The notes beneath the pieces were generated by a model that saw only the letters and a program-made list of their open reading frames with translations, had not been told where the DNA came from and did no database searches. A stretch of 64,000 nucleotides of DNA. Origin: Nibribacter roseus (lineage in GTDB: Bacteria; Bacteroidota; Bacteroidia; Cytophagales; Hymenobacteraceae). Each line of letters starts with the position of its first letter. The stretch's first letter is position 1. A program made the translations under genes and the position numbers. Below are positions 52,447-61,500 of the stretch, piece after piece. The stretch is taken from positions 1 to 64,000 of the forward strand of contig NZ_JBHSYQ010000008.1 in the NCBI RefSeq assembly GCF_042662225.1, given 5' to 3'.

Positions 52447-52524
52447 AGCGACTTTCGCCACTACAACAGAAAAGCCAGCCTCTCACATGAGGCTGGCTTT
52501 TCTGTTGTAGTGGCGAAAGTCGCT
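52447..52524. repeat. 36-bp perfect palindrome
   Basis: AGCGACTTTCGCCACTACAA, then CAGAAAAGCCAGCCTC, a six-base loop TCACAT, and the exact reverse complement. It sits between two same-strand genes. It is far longer than needed for a terminator. Confidence 0.92.
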
Positions 52525-52622
52525 TGTTCCGCAAGCTTGAGATTAGCTGCAATTTTTACTTTTGGCTACCTCCGTTCTTAAAGCACATGCGTATGATCAG
52601 GAGAGAATCAACAGAGACAAAA

Positions 52623-52979
52623 ATGATTAGAGCCTATAAATTATACACTGACGCCGAAGGCCATTCTAGATTTAGCGTAGGCAAAGTGGCAGAACGAACT
52701 TTAACAAAGGCAACGCAGATCCAATTTAAAGAAACTCCTGCCGGTACTTTCTATGACTGGCACCCGGCCCCTACCACCCAATACGTGCTCACACTAGAAG
52801 GAACCCTGGAGTTTACCACCAGTACCGGCGAATCTTTTACACTTACGGTTGGTGACGTACTCATTGCTACCGACACTACTGGCCGTGGGCACAAATGGCA
52901 AATGTTAGGCGACAACCCCTGGCACAGGGCTTATGTGCTCTTCGAAAACGAGAGCGACATCAATTTTATTCCTGACTAA
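52623..52979 (+). CDS. Cupin-like protein
   Basis: 118 residues from ATG 52623 (MIRAYKLYTDAEG); upstream ATGs at 52587 and earlier would extend it by up to 33 residues. A cupin-type double-stranded beta-helix is likely: TFYDWHPAPTTQYVLTLEGT with the histidine (about 45-64), then FTTSTGESFTLTVGDVLIAT (about 66-85), and GRGHKWQMLG with a second histidine. Role unknown; small cupins of this type bind metal or small ligands. Confidence 0.75.
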   Translation: MIRAYKLYTDAEGHSRFSVGKVAERTLTKATQIQFKETPAGTFYDWHPAPTTQYVLTLEGTLEFTTSTGESFTLTVGDVLIATDTTGRGHKWQMLGDNPWHRAYVLFENESDINFIPD

Positions 52980-53012
52980 GATTTTATACACTAAGCTTAA
53001 AAGGTTAATATT

Positions 53013-53056
53013 TTGCGTTTTAGGCCATTTTTCAGAAAAACAGGCCTAAAACGCAA
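53013..53056. terminator. Dispersed palindrome, copy 15, between convergent genes
   Basis: TTGCGTTTTAGGCCATTTTTC then GAAAAACAGGCCTAAAACGCAA; outer TTGCGTTTTAGGCC fully paired. Lies between the cupin gene (+) and the SelO gene (-). Confidence 0.88.
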
Positions 53057-53064
53057 GACCTTCC

Positions 53065-54624
53065 TTAAGAACTGCACGACAACATTGAGCAACCTGCCTT
53101 TTGACTTGCCCAATCTGGCCGCTTTTTGAAGAACTCGTCGAAGTCTCTGGAGTATGGCTGCTTCATGGCTTTCTGTAATTTGTTAAACAGCTGGTCATCT
53201 CCTTTGGTAAGCCCCTCTATGGCCTCATGCAGCATGTAATTCCGTAGAATTATTCTAGGGTTTGTTTTCCGCATCAGTTGTTGGCTTTCTTCTCTTGAGG
53301 TGGTGTTGGTTTCAATGCGAGCGCTGTAGGCTTTAATAAAATCCAATAGCAGGGTCTTCGCCTTTTCTGCTGGTTCACCATAAAAACTCTCTTGGAAGTG
53401 GCTAAAAATTTTCTGAGAATCCCGCTCTTCCTGGGGCAAATCACCTAACAATTGGTAAAAGATGGTCATATCTGGCTTTACCGTGGCCAGCAAAGTTTCC
53501 AATTGTGTGATCAAGGCTTCATCCTCTTCCCGTACCTCATCCAAGCCTAGTTTATTACCCATCATTTGGCGGTACTTCAAAGTAAAAACAGTTTCATATC
53601 CCTCCAGTTCAGCCACCAGTTGCTGTGTGTTTGGAAACAGCGCGGCAATGGCACTGGCCAGGCAACCTAAGTTCCACTGGGCCACCGAAGGCTGCCGCCC
53701 GAAGGCGTACCGGCGACCAGGTAAATCAGTAGTGTTGGGCGTGAACATCGGGTCATAATCATCTAGGAAGGAGAAGGGGCCGTAGTCTATGGTGAGGCCC
53801 AAGATGGACATGTTATCAGTGTTCATCACGCCGTGCACGAAGCCCACGCGCATCCACTCTACCATCAGTTCCGCAGTGCGGTCCAAGATTTCCTTGAACC
53901 AGGTCATCACTCTGTCTTCGCCTTGGATATGCGGATAATACCGGCTAATGGTCCAGTCTACTAATTGGCGCAGGTTGTCAATTTCCTGCCGGGCGGCAGG
54001 CATTTCAAAACTTCCGAACCTCAGGAAAGTAGGCGCTACCCGCATAACAATTGCTCCTGGCTCATACTCCGGATTGCCGTTGTAGAACATGTCCCGTACC
54101 ACCTGGTCACCGGTTTTTACTAAACTCAGCGCTCGGGTGGTTGGTATATCCAGGTAATGCATGGCCTCACTCATGAGGTACTCCCGAACCGATGACCGCA
54201 ACACCGCTCTTCCGTCGGCACGTCTTGAGTAAGCAGTAGGGCCTGCTCCTTTCAGCTGAAGCTCCCAAGACTGCCCGTCAGGTGCCTCCCACTCTCCTAG
54301 CGTGATGGCCCGACCATCGCCTAACTGGCCTGCCCAGTTTCCGAATTGATGGCCTGCATAACAAGCGGCATAAGGTTGCATGGTGTCGGCAACCTTATTC
54401 CCGCCCAGTACATCAATCTCTGCTTGATCAGTTAGCTTTTGAATTCCTAATTCCTTCGCCAGTTCCTCTGACCAAGCCAACAGCTCAGGACTTTTCACCG
54501 GAGTAGGTTTTGCCTTGCTGTAGAACATACCCGGCGTCTGCCGTGGTTTCAGGCTGCCACTCTCATCGCCTTCAAAAGTGTTCACAAATTCATTCTTATA
54601 TTCTTTGGAGAGTAAACTTTGCAT
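53065..54624 (-). CDS. selO: SelO/YdiU protein adenylyltransferase
   Basis: 519 residues, full length. SelO pseudokinase features: GDGRAITLGEWEAPDGQSWE (about 103-122), LKGAGPTAYSRRADGRAVLR then SSVREYLMSEAMHYLDIPTT, and the catalytic stretch GVMNTDNMSILGLTIDYGPF with the metal-binding Asn/Asp. SelO transfers AMP to protein hydroxyls in redox stress control. The C terminus ends MLSCSS: in the selenoprotein members selenocysteine stands three residues from the end (U-S-S), so this is the cysteine-containing counterpart. Confidence 0.92.
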   Translation of the reverse strand: MQSLLSKEYKNEFVNTFEGDESGSLKPRQTPGMFYSKAKPTPVKSPELLAWSEELAKELGIQKLTDQAEIDVLGGNKVADTMQPYAACYAGHQFGNWAGQLGDGRAITLGEWEAPDGQSWELQLKGAGPTAYSRRADGRAVLRSSVREYLMSEAMHYLDIPTTRALSLVKTGDQVVRDMFYNGNPEYEPGAIVMRVAPTFLRFGSFEMPAARQEIDNLRQLVDWTISRYYPHIQGEDRVMTWFKEILDRTAELMVEWMRVGFVHGVMNTDNMSILGLTIDYGPFSFLDDYDPMFTPNTTDLPGRRYAFGRQPSVAQWNLGCLASAIAALFPNTQQLVAELEGYETVFTLKYRQMMGNKLGLDEVREEDEALITQLETLLATVKPDMTIFYQLLGDLPQEERDSQKIFSHFQESFYGEPAEKAKTLLLDFIKAYSARIETNTTSREESQQLMRKTNPRIILRNYMLHEAIEGLTKGDDQLFNKLQKAMKQPYSRDFDEFFKKRPDWASQKAGCSMLSCSS

Positions 54625-54910
54625 GTTTCAATAGTTGGTTCAACAATGGGCACCACTGGCCTTACTGCCCTCTTTCAGTACAAGAGAGAAAGGGATAAAC
54701 AGATATACGGTAAAAGAGTACCTAAAGGAAAGATTACAGGAAATAAGGGTCATAAAAGTAGGTTTGGAGCATATCAAAAAAATAAAACCATTTGTTTAAA
54801 CCCTTATTTTGGAAAAACACCCCAGAAACAGTTTTGATTAGGAACAAGAATTGTATTTTGTCATCTATTTCCATTAGAAAAAGTTAACTAAAAAATTTTT
54901 TTCTGCTACC

Positions 54911-56320
54911 ATGAAACATATACTGACCCTGAGATTTATTTGTATTCTGTTTTTCATCAGCACTTTTCTCCCAGCCTCCGCCGTTACCCTGCCGGCCATC
55001 TTCAGCAACCACATGGTGTTACAGCAAAATGCAGAGGTGACGGTGTGGGGTTGGGGAAAACCCGGAGAGCCCATTTCAGTTTCGGGCAGCTGGGACAACC
55101 AAGAAGTAAAAACCAGCCCCGGCAATTTAGCGCAATGGTCGGTTAAACTGAAAACACCCGCAGCTGGAGGCCCTTACACACTTACCGTGAAAGGCTACAA
55201 TACCATTGTAATTGATGATGTGCTGTTGGGCGAGGTATGGCTGTGCTCTGGCCAGAGCAACATGGAGTGGTCAGCCAGAGCTGGTATTGACAATGCACAA
55301 GAACACATTGCTCAGGCCAATTACCCTTCCATCCGCTTTTTTTCTGTAGCACACAGTACCTCAGATGTACCGCAGCAAGATCTGAAAGGGCAATGGGTAG
55401 TATGCACTCCTGAAACGATGACAGATTTTAGCTCAGTGGGCTACTTCTTTGGGCGCGACCTTCATCAAAACCTAAAAGTACCCGTTGGCTTAATCAATAG
55501 CAGCTGGGGAGGTACTCCGGCCGAGGTCTGGGTGAACCCAAACATTATTGCAGCCAACCCGGTGCTCGCCAAATCGGCTGCCCAGCGGGAAGAAGTGGCT
55601 TGGTGCCCAGTACAACCGGGCAAAGCGTTTAACACCATGATTGCCCCGCTTATTCCTTTCCGCTTAGCCGGAGCACTCTGGTACCAAGGCGAATCGAACG
55701 CCAACGCACCTGAGGTATATGCACAACTTCTGCCTACTCTCATTCAGAACTGGAGAACCCAATGGCAACAGGAATTCCCCTTTTATTATGTGCAGATAGC
55801 CCCTTTCACCTACGGAGGAACAGAAGAATGGCCACGATTGGCAGAGGCCCAATTCAAGACATTACAAGTTCCTAAAACAGGCATGGCTGTAATACATGAT
55901 GTTGGCAACACCCAAGATATTCACCCCAGAAACAAACTAGATGTAGGAAAACGCCTAGCCGCTATAGCTTTAAATAAAACCTACGGGAAAGAAGACATTG
56001 CCCACTCTGGCCCCCTCTACCGCAGCATGAAAGTAGAAGGCAACAAAATAAGGCTTTACTTTGACCATACCACTGGCGGATTGATGACCAAAGGCAAAGA
56101 ACTGACGCATTTTGAGGTAGCCGGAGCTGATCAAAAATTTGTGAAAGCCAATGGTAAAATTGAGGGTAATACAGTGGTGGTTCAGGCAAAGGATGTGAAG
56201 CAGCCGGTGGCGGTAAGGTTTGGGTGGGAAAACACTGCCACTCCAAACCTTTTCAACAAGGCAGGCCTGCCCGCCTCCTCTTTCAGAACAGATGACTGGC
56301 CAAAAGAAAATCAGAAGTAA
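54911..56320 (+). CDS. Sialate O-acetylesterase-type esterase
   Basis: 469 residues. Signal peptide (to about residue 24, LPASA). N-terminal beta domain LPAIFSNHMVLQQNAEVTVWG, then the SGNH-like esterase core: VWLCSGQSNMEWSARAG with nucleophile Ser (about 113), GLINSSWGGTPAEVW, ALWYQGESNA, and DIHPRNKLDVGKRLA with Asp/His (about 333-336). Family members deacetylate sialic acids, but related enzymes in glycan loci deacetylate xylans or other plant glycans. With GH9 and GH3 neighbours, an acetylated hemicellulose is the likely target. Confidence 0.88.
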   Translation: MKHILTLRFICILFFISTFLPASAVTLPAIFSNHMVLQQNAEVTVWGWGKPGEPISVSGSWDNQEVKTSPGNLAQWSVKLKTPAAGGPYTLTVKGYNTIVIDDVLLGEVWLCSGQSNMEWSARAGIDNAQEHIAQANYPSIRFFSVAHSTSDVPQQDLKGQWVVCTPETMTDFSSVGYFFGRDLHQNLKVPVGLINSSWGGTPAEVWVNPNIIAANPVLAKSAAQREEVAWCPVQPGKAFNTMIAPLIPFRLAGALWYQGESNANAPEVYAQLLPTLIQNWRTQWQQEFPFYYVQIAPFTYGGTEEWPRLAEAQFKTLQVPKTGMAVIHDVGNTQDIHPRNKLDVGKRLAAIALNKTYGKEDIAHSGPLYRSMKVEGNKIRLYFDHTTGGLMTKGKELTHFEVAGADQKFVKANGKIEGNTVVVQAKDVKQPVAVRFGWENTATPNLFNKAGLPASSFRTDDWPKENQK

Positions 56321-56329
56321 GCATAAAAG

Positions 56330-56359
56330 AAAAGCGCAGGTAAAATACCTGCGCTTTTT
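56330..56359. terminator. Bidirectional intrinsic terminator
   Basis: AAAAGCGCAGGTA and TACCTGCGCTTTTT form a 13-bp stem with an AAA loop and T tract, between convergent esterase and GH9 genes. Confidence 0.92.
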
Positions 56360-56395
56360 CTAGATTAATCCTATCCTACTATTATTGTCTTGAAT

Positions 56396-58192
56396 TTATA
56401 ATCCTGCCTCTTTGTGCAAAGCCTCCAGGGCACTGGCTAAATAAACCAAAGGTGCGTTCCAATTGATGGCAATTTCATTGGAGGCGTATGAGCAGTCGTG
56501 GTCTAAATACATTTCATCCGGGAAGCTAGAAGTATAACCTTCGCACTTATCTTGTTTATTGGCATTGGCATTGGTACCACCGGAAAGTAAGCCAGGCACA
56601 GGCTCAACCACTTTGTCTGCCACTGATGGGCGGTGATGCGGGAATTTGGTAGATTTTTCTCCAAAACCTGTCACAAAAGAGTAGCCCACTGCGTTTCTGC
56701 CTAAAAGGTAATCTAAGTTTGAAAGCGCCGCCGTCAGGTATTTCTTATCCCCTGTTAGTTTATAAGCCTGCACCAGCACAATGCCCTGATTGGCCGCTAC
56801 GGAGCTGCTTCCCCAAATGTAATCTTCCGTCACCCGCCCCATAACAGTTCTATAGGCACCGGCAGCCCCGCCTTGCACCATTTCATTTGCTAATTGAACC
56901 AGTCTGTCTTTTATTACCCCTACATCAATTTTGGCGACCGGTGAAAGTTTTTCAATGTTCCGCATCAGGGTGTAGTAGCCAAGCAACCTCACCTGTGGCC
57001 AGCTGGGAATTGGCATTTTAGCATCAGGCACCATATTGACAGAGGTATAGTAACTGTCTTGACCAGTAGTGATGTATAGCTCTGCCGCTGCCCAAATGAA
57101 CTCATCGCTTACATCTTTGTCACCATACGCACCTGTGTTCACGTCTGGATCAAACGACTTATTCATGGCATCTTGGTCATATAATACCTTTGGGTTCTTC
57201 TTTGCCCACTCCCAAGCCTTCTTGGCAGCTGTTAAACAAGAGTCTGACAAACCAGGAAACTCCCTCCCGTAGCTTTTGAACACTCTACTGGCCTGCGCCA
57301 TAACTGCCGCAAAATCAAGAGAGGCGGCAGTTCCTTTCTGCACCACATACCTAGTGCTGGTTGCCTCATGCGGCATGACCATACCCTCAAAATTAGCGTT
57401 GGTGAGTTTGTGGTACACCCCTCCGTCAAGAGGGTCTTGCATAGTAAGCATCCAGCGCAGGTTCCAAAGCGACTCATCTAATAAATCAGGAACATTGTTG
57501 CCACTTTCAGGTATGTTCAGGTCTTGTTCTTTAAAGAACTGCGGAAAATCTTCATACGCCGAGAGCAGCGTACCCATAGTAATGCCACTGTTGACTATAT
57601 ATTTATTATAGTCGCCGGCATCATACCAACCCTTAGGGGAGGAAATAACCGTACCTGCCGGACGTTGAGCTGTTGCCGCTGAAGGGTGTACCAGTACTTC
57701 TACATCTGGATGACCCGCGGGCCTGTGCCATTTACCGGCAAATTGTACGGGCAGGTCCACAGACAGTCGCTGGAAATAAAACCCTTTCATAGCTGCCGCC
57801 GCCACCTCTTGGTGCACCTGCTGCTTTATTTCAAAAGGATAAGACTGCCCCACCCCCGGAATATCCAGTACATACACCCCAGGCTTGGTGAACTGGCTAA
57901 AGTCCGCCACCCTAGTTGGCTTTTTAGATAATTCAGTTAGCTGTGATTCTGATAAAGAACCAGTAAAAACAGTTTTAGACAGGTCTTGGGTTTTCAGGTA
58001 AAATTTATCACCAGTACTCTTCCCCGTTACAATGGCAACCTTTGGGGCGTTAGGGTAAAAACCTATTTGGTTTAACCGAATTGATTCCTGCCCTTGTAAC
58101 TCTGTGACCGCAGAGCCCGACTTCTGGACCTGCGTACAAGAGGCACTTAAACCTATTAAGATTACACCTATTAATGTAGAAAATCTTTGCAT
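56396..58192 (-). CDS. Glycoside hydrolase family 9 endoglucanase-type lipoprotein
   Basis: 598 residues. Lipoprotein signal ending LSASC (Cys19). An N-terminal Ig-like CelD_N domain about 38-125 (IRLNQIGFYPNAPKVAIVTG) precedes the GH9 (alpha/alpha)6 barrel: GWYDAGDYNKY (about 187-197, catalytic-base Asp pair), FPHHRPS (about 515), and the C-terminal SNEIAINWNAPLVYLASALE with the proton-donor Glu (about 577). It cuts beta-1,4-glucan backbones such as cellulose, mixed-linkage glucan or xyloglucan at the cell surface. Confidence 0.9.
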   Translation of the reverse strand: MQRFSTLIGVILIGLSASCTQVQKSGSAVTELQGQESIRLNQIGFYPNAPKVAIVTGKSTGDKFYLKTQDLSKTVFTGSLSESQLTELSKKPTRVADFSQFTKPGVYVLDIPGVGQSYPFEIKQQVHQEVAAAAMKGFYFQRLSVDLPVQFAGKWHRPAGHPDVEVLVHPSAATAQRPAGTVISSPKGWYDAGDYNKYIVNSGITMGTLLSAYEDFPQFFKEQDLNIPESGNNVPDLLDESLWNLRWMLTMQDPLDGGVYHKLTNANFEGMVMPHEATSTRYVVQKGTAASLDFAAVMAQASRVFKSYGREFPGLSDSCLTAAKKAWEWAKKNPKVLYDQDAMNKSFDPDVNTGAYGDKDVSDEFIWAAAELYITTGQDSYYTSVNMVPDAKMPIPSWPQVRLLGYYTLMRNIEKLSPVAKIDVGVIKDRLVQLANEMVQGGAAGAYRTVMGRVTEDYIWGSSSVAANQGIVLVQAYKLTGDKKYLTAALSNLDYLLGRNAVGYSFVTGFGEKSTKFPHHRPSVADKVVEPVPGLLSGGTNANANKQDKCEGYTSSFPDEMYLDHDCSYASNEIAINWNAPLVYLASALEALHKEAGL

Positions 58193-58524
58193 ATCAGTTC
58201 ATCCATTTATCCTTCAACTGGCAGCAGCCAAACAAGCGGGCTCAGCTATTATTACCAGAGGCTAAATTAGGAAGTCTGTTAAGTAAAGAAGGGTATCATA
58301 TGTTTCAGATGTGCTCCTCAGGTGTTAACCCTTTGCTGTATTCATTCTGTTTGTTCACAAAGCAAACTTTTGTAGCAGGCATTCAAGAACAATATGAAAT
58401 TCTTATAATAAACTTCAGAAAGAGCCATGCCTAGCCTTTCCCACTTCAAATTCAATAAATAGTTTGAGGTGACTGATTCCAAAATCTGTTTTGGAGCTCT
58501 TTTTCGAAAAACAGGCAAAAAACA
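58193..58524. other. Intergenic between GH9 and the regulator gene
   Basis: Upstream region of the GH9 gene. A copy of the dispersed palindrome at 58485-58527 follows the HTCS terminator side. No clear coding frame or operator. Confidence 0.5.
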
Positions 58525-58527
58525 AAA
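58485..58527. repeat. Dispersed palindrome, copy 16
   Basis: CTGTTTTGGAGCTCTTTTTC then GAAAAACAGGCAAAAAACAAA; directly abuts the regulator terminator. Confidence 0.6.
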
Positions 58528-58559
58528 CCAACAGCCGGTATCATTATGGCTGTTGGTTT
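58525..58559 (-). terminator. Terminator of the hybrid regulator gene
   Basis: AAACCAACAGCC and GGCTGTTGGTTT form a 12-bp stem with an 11-base loop, about 35 bases after the stop codon; A-rich left side gives the U run on the minus-strand transcript. Confidence 0.88.
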
Positions 58560-58594
58560 CAAGATGAAGTTCACCAGTACGTGAAAGTGTGGTT

Positions 58595-61500
58595 CTACAC
58601 TACTGCTTCTCTCTGTTTGATATCAGCATACTGTGAAGGCAGAATCTGGTATTCCTCTTTGAAGTATTTAGTAAAATACTTACGGTTATTGAATCCAACT
58701 TTATAAGCAACCTCAGCCACCGTTAACTGACTTTTCTCCAGAAGCTGTGAGGCGTGTTGCAACCTTATTTTCCGAATGAATTCTACAGGCGTTTGACCAG
58801 TTATGGCTACCATTTTTTTGTACAGGTGCACCCGACTTACCCCAAGCTCCCGGCTCATTTCCTCCACCGTCAATTCTGGGTCTGAAAGATTGTCTTCCAC
58901 GTACTTGATAGCTTTCTGAATCAGCTTATCGTCTAGTGAAACAATTTTCTCTTGGGTAGTCTGTACGCTGATTTTCTTCTCATAAGCTTTCTGCAGAAGC
59001 TCTTTCTGAGTTATCAGGTTCTTGATTCTGGAAAGCAGGAATTCAAAATGGAAGGGTTTGGTCAGGTAGTCGTTCGCCCCTAGGTTAAGTCCTTTCAGCT
59101 GTTTTTCTTCTGAGGCGTGGGCGGTGAGCAACACAAACGGAATTTGGGAAGTACGGGGGTCTGCTTTGATTTTCTTACAGAAATCCATGCCGTTCAGCTC
59201 AGGCATCATCAAATCACTCACTATCAGGTCGGGCAGATGTGACAAGGCTTTTTGCCAGCCCTCTTTTCCGTCACGAGCCTCCAGCACCTGGAAATAGGGA
59301 TTTAGGCTGTCTTGCAGGTAGAATCTGAAATCTTCATTATCTTCAACCACCAACACTACCGGCTTGTTTTCTGAAGATAGGGTGATTGACTGCGGCAGCG
59401 TTTCCAGCTCTTCTGTGGGCAATGCCTCTACCTCTCTCTGCCCTTCAGCCTGCCCCACCAATTTCTCAGCGGCGGGTTTTGCCAGTTCTTTCACAGGCAT
59501 GGAAACGGTAAAGCAGCTCCCCTGACCAGGAGTGCTATCTACGGAAATCATTCCGCCGTGCAGGCTTATAAATTCATTTGCTAAGGCCAACCCGATGCCA
59601 CTGCCTTGGTTCACCATGTTGCTGGGTACTTCCTCTCGGAAAAAGCGCTCGAAAATCTTCTTCTGATTTTCTTTGGCAATACCAATACCCGTGTCCTTCA
59701 CTTTTATCTCCAGCACCTTCAGCCCTTCAGAGGAAGAATCGTTGTCCAGACAATTAAGGGCAACGTCAATTTTACCGTGCTCTGGAGTGAACTTAAAGGC
59801 GTTAGACAGCAGGTTGAAAAGCACTTTCTCCAGCTTGTCTTTGTCAAAGGCAGTATGCAACGCCTCAACACCTGTCTGGAAGGAAAGTGACACGCATTTT
59901 TTGTCAGAAAGATCTACAAAAGAATCTACAGTTTCCTGCACAAACTCCACTATATCTCCTTCAGACAAGGTTAGGCTCAGGTCTTCCACATCAATCTTCT
60001 TGAAATCTAGCAGCTGGTTTACCATGTTGAGCAAGCGCTTGGCGTTCTTGTTGATCATCTGGAACTGCTGTTGATGCTCTGGGTCTGTGCTGGTTTTCAG
60101 CAGCTTTTCAATGGGTGCCAGAATTAGCGTAAGGGGGGTGCGGAATTCATGGCTCACGTTGGTAAAGAACTTTATCTTCATCAGGTCAAGCTCATGCAGC
60201 TGCCTTGCATCTCTCCTTTCCTGTTCCAGTAAGAATTTAGATTTAGCTTTGTTTAGCTCCACTCTCCGCAAAAAGACCAAGGCGGCTACTAATGCTGCGA
60301 AATACAGCAGGTACGCCAACGGGGTACGCCAAAAAGGAGCCAATACGGTAATTTTCATACTAATGCCTTCCTTGTTCCAGACACCATCATTGTTGGCGGC
60401 CACTACTTTAAACTCATAGTCGCCCGGGTCTAGGTTGGTATAAGAAACCCTGCGGTTGTGGCTGTCTACCGTCTGCCATTGCTTGTCAAAGCCTTCTAAC
60501 TTGTAGCGGTACCGGTTCTTTTCAGAGTGGATGTAGTTAAGGGCAGCAAATTCAATGGAGAACACATTGTGGTTGTGCTCCAACGTGATTTCTTTTGTAT
60601 CAGCTAGGTTTTTGGTAAGAATAATTCGGTTCTGGAACGACTTGTTGGGCTCAAGACTTTTGTTGAACAGCTGAAAATCAGTAAACACAAGCTTAGGCGC
60701 CAAGGCATTTTTTTGAATCTGCGACGGATGGAAAAGGTTGAATCCGTTTGGTCCCCCAAAAACCATTTCACCTTTAGAGGTTCTGAAACCAGCGTTTTCA
60801 TTGAAATACTTTCCCTGCAGGCCGTCTAGTTCATCAAAATTCCGGAAGGTGTAGGTATCGCCATTGGCATTACGCCTGATGATCAGGTGCGAGATTCCGT
60901 TCTGGGTACTAAGCCACAGGTTACCGCTGTTGTCTTCCTTTATAGCAGTGATGGCATTAGTGGGCAAACCGTTTCCTTTTGTGAAGTGGGTAAAAGAGTT
61001 CGTTTTCTCATTGAACAGGTCCAAACCTTCCGTAGTCCCTATCCACATGTTATTTCGGCGGTCGCGGTAAATAGACGTAATGTTGTTGCTGACCAAGCTT
61101 CTAGGGTTTTTAGGGTCGTGCAGGAAGAATGCACTCTTGCCGCTGTCTTTGTGGAACACGTCTACACCATAGCCACCACCTACCCACAGGTTCCCGTGCC
61201 GGTCTTCGGCAATGGAGGAGATATAATTGCAGTGCACAGGGTATTTCCCCGCTTTTTCCGTGGAATGGATGAATCCGTTTTGCTCCGGGTCGTACAATTC
61301 AAGCCCGCCGCGCAAAGTACCAATCCATATGTTCCCCTGCCGGTCTTCGTACAGTTCCCAGATGTTGTTGTGAGACAGGCTGGCTGGTTCAGCGGGATCG
61401 TGTTTGAAATGCGTAAAGGTTTTCCCGTCGAATTTGTCTAAGCCGCCCAGGTAAGTGCCTATCCATAGGTTGTTGTTTCTGTCTACCAGCAGGCTAACAA

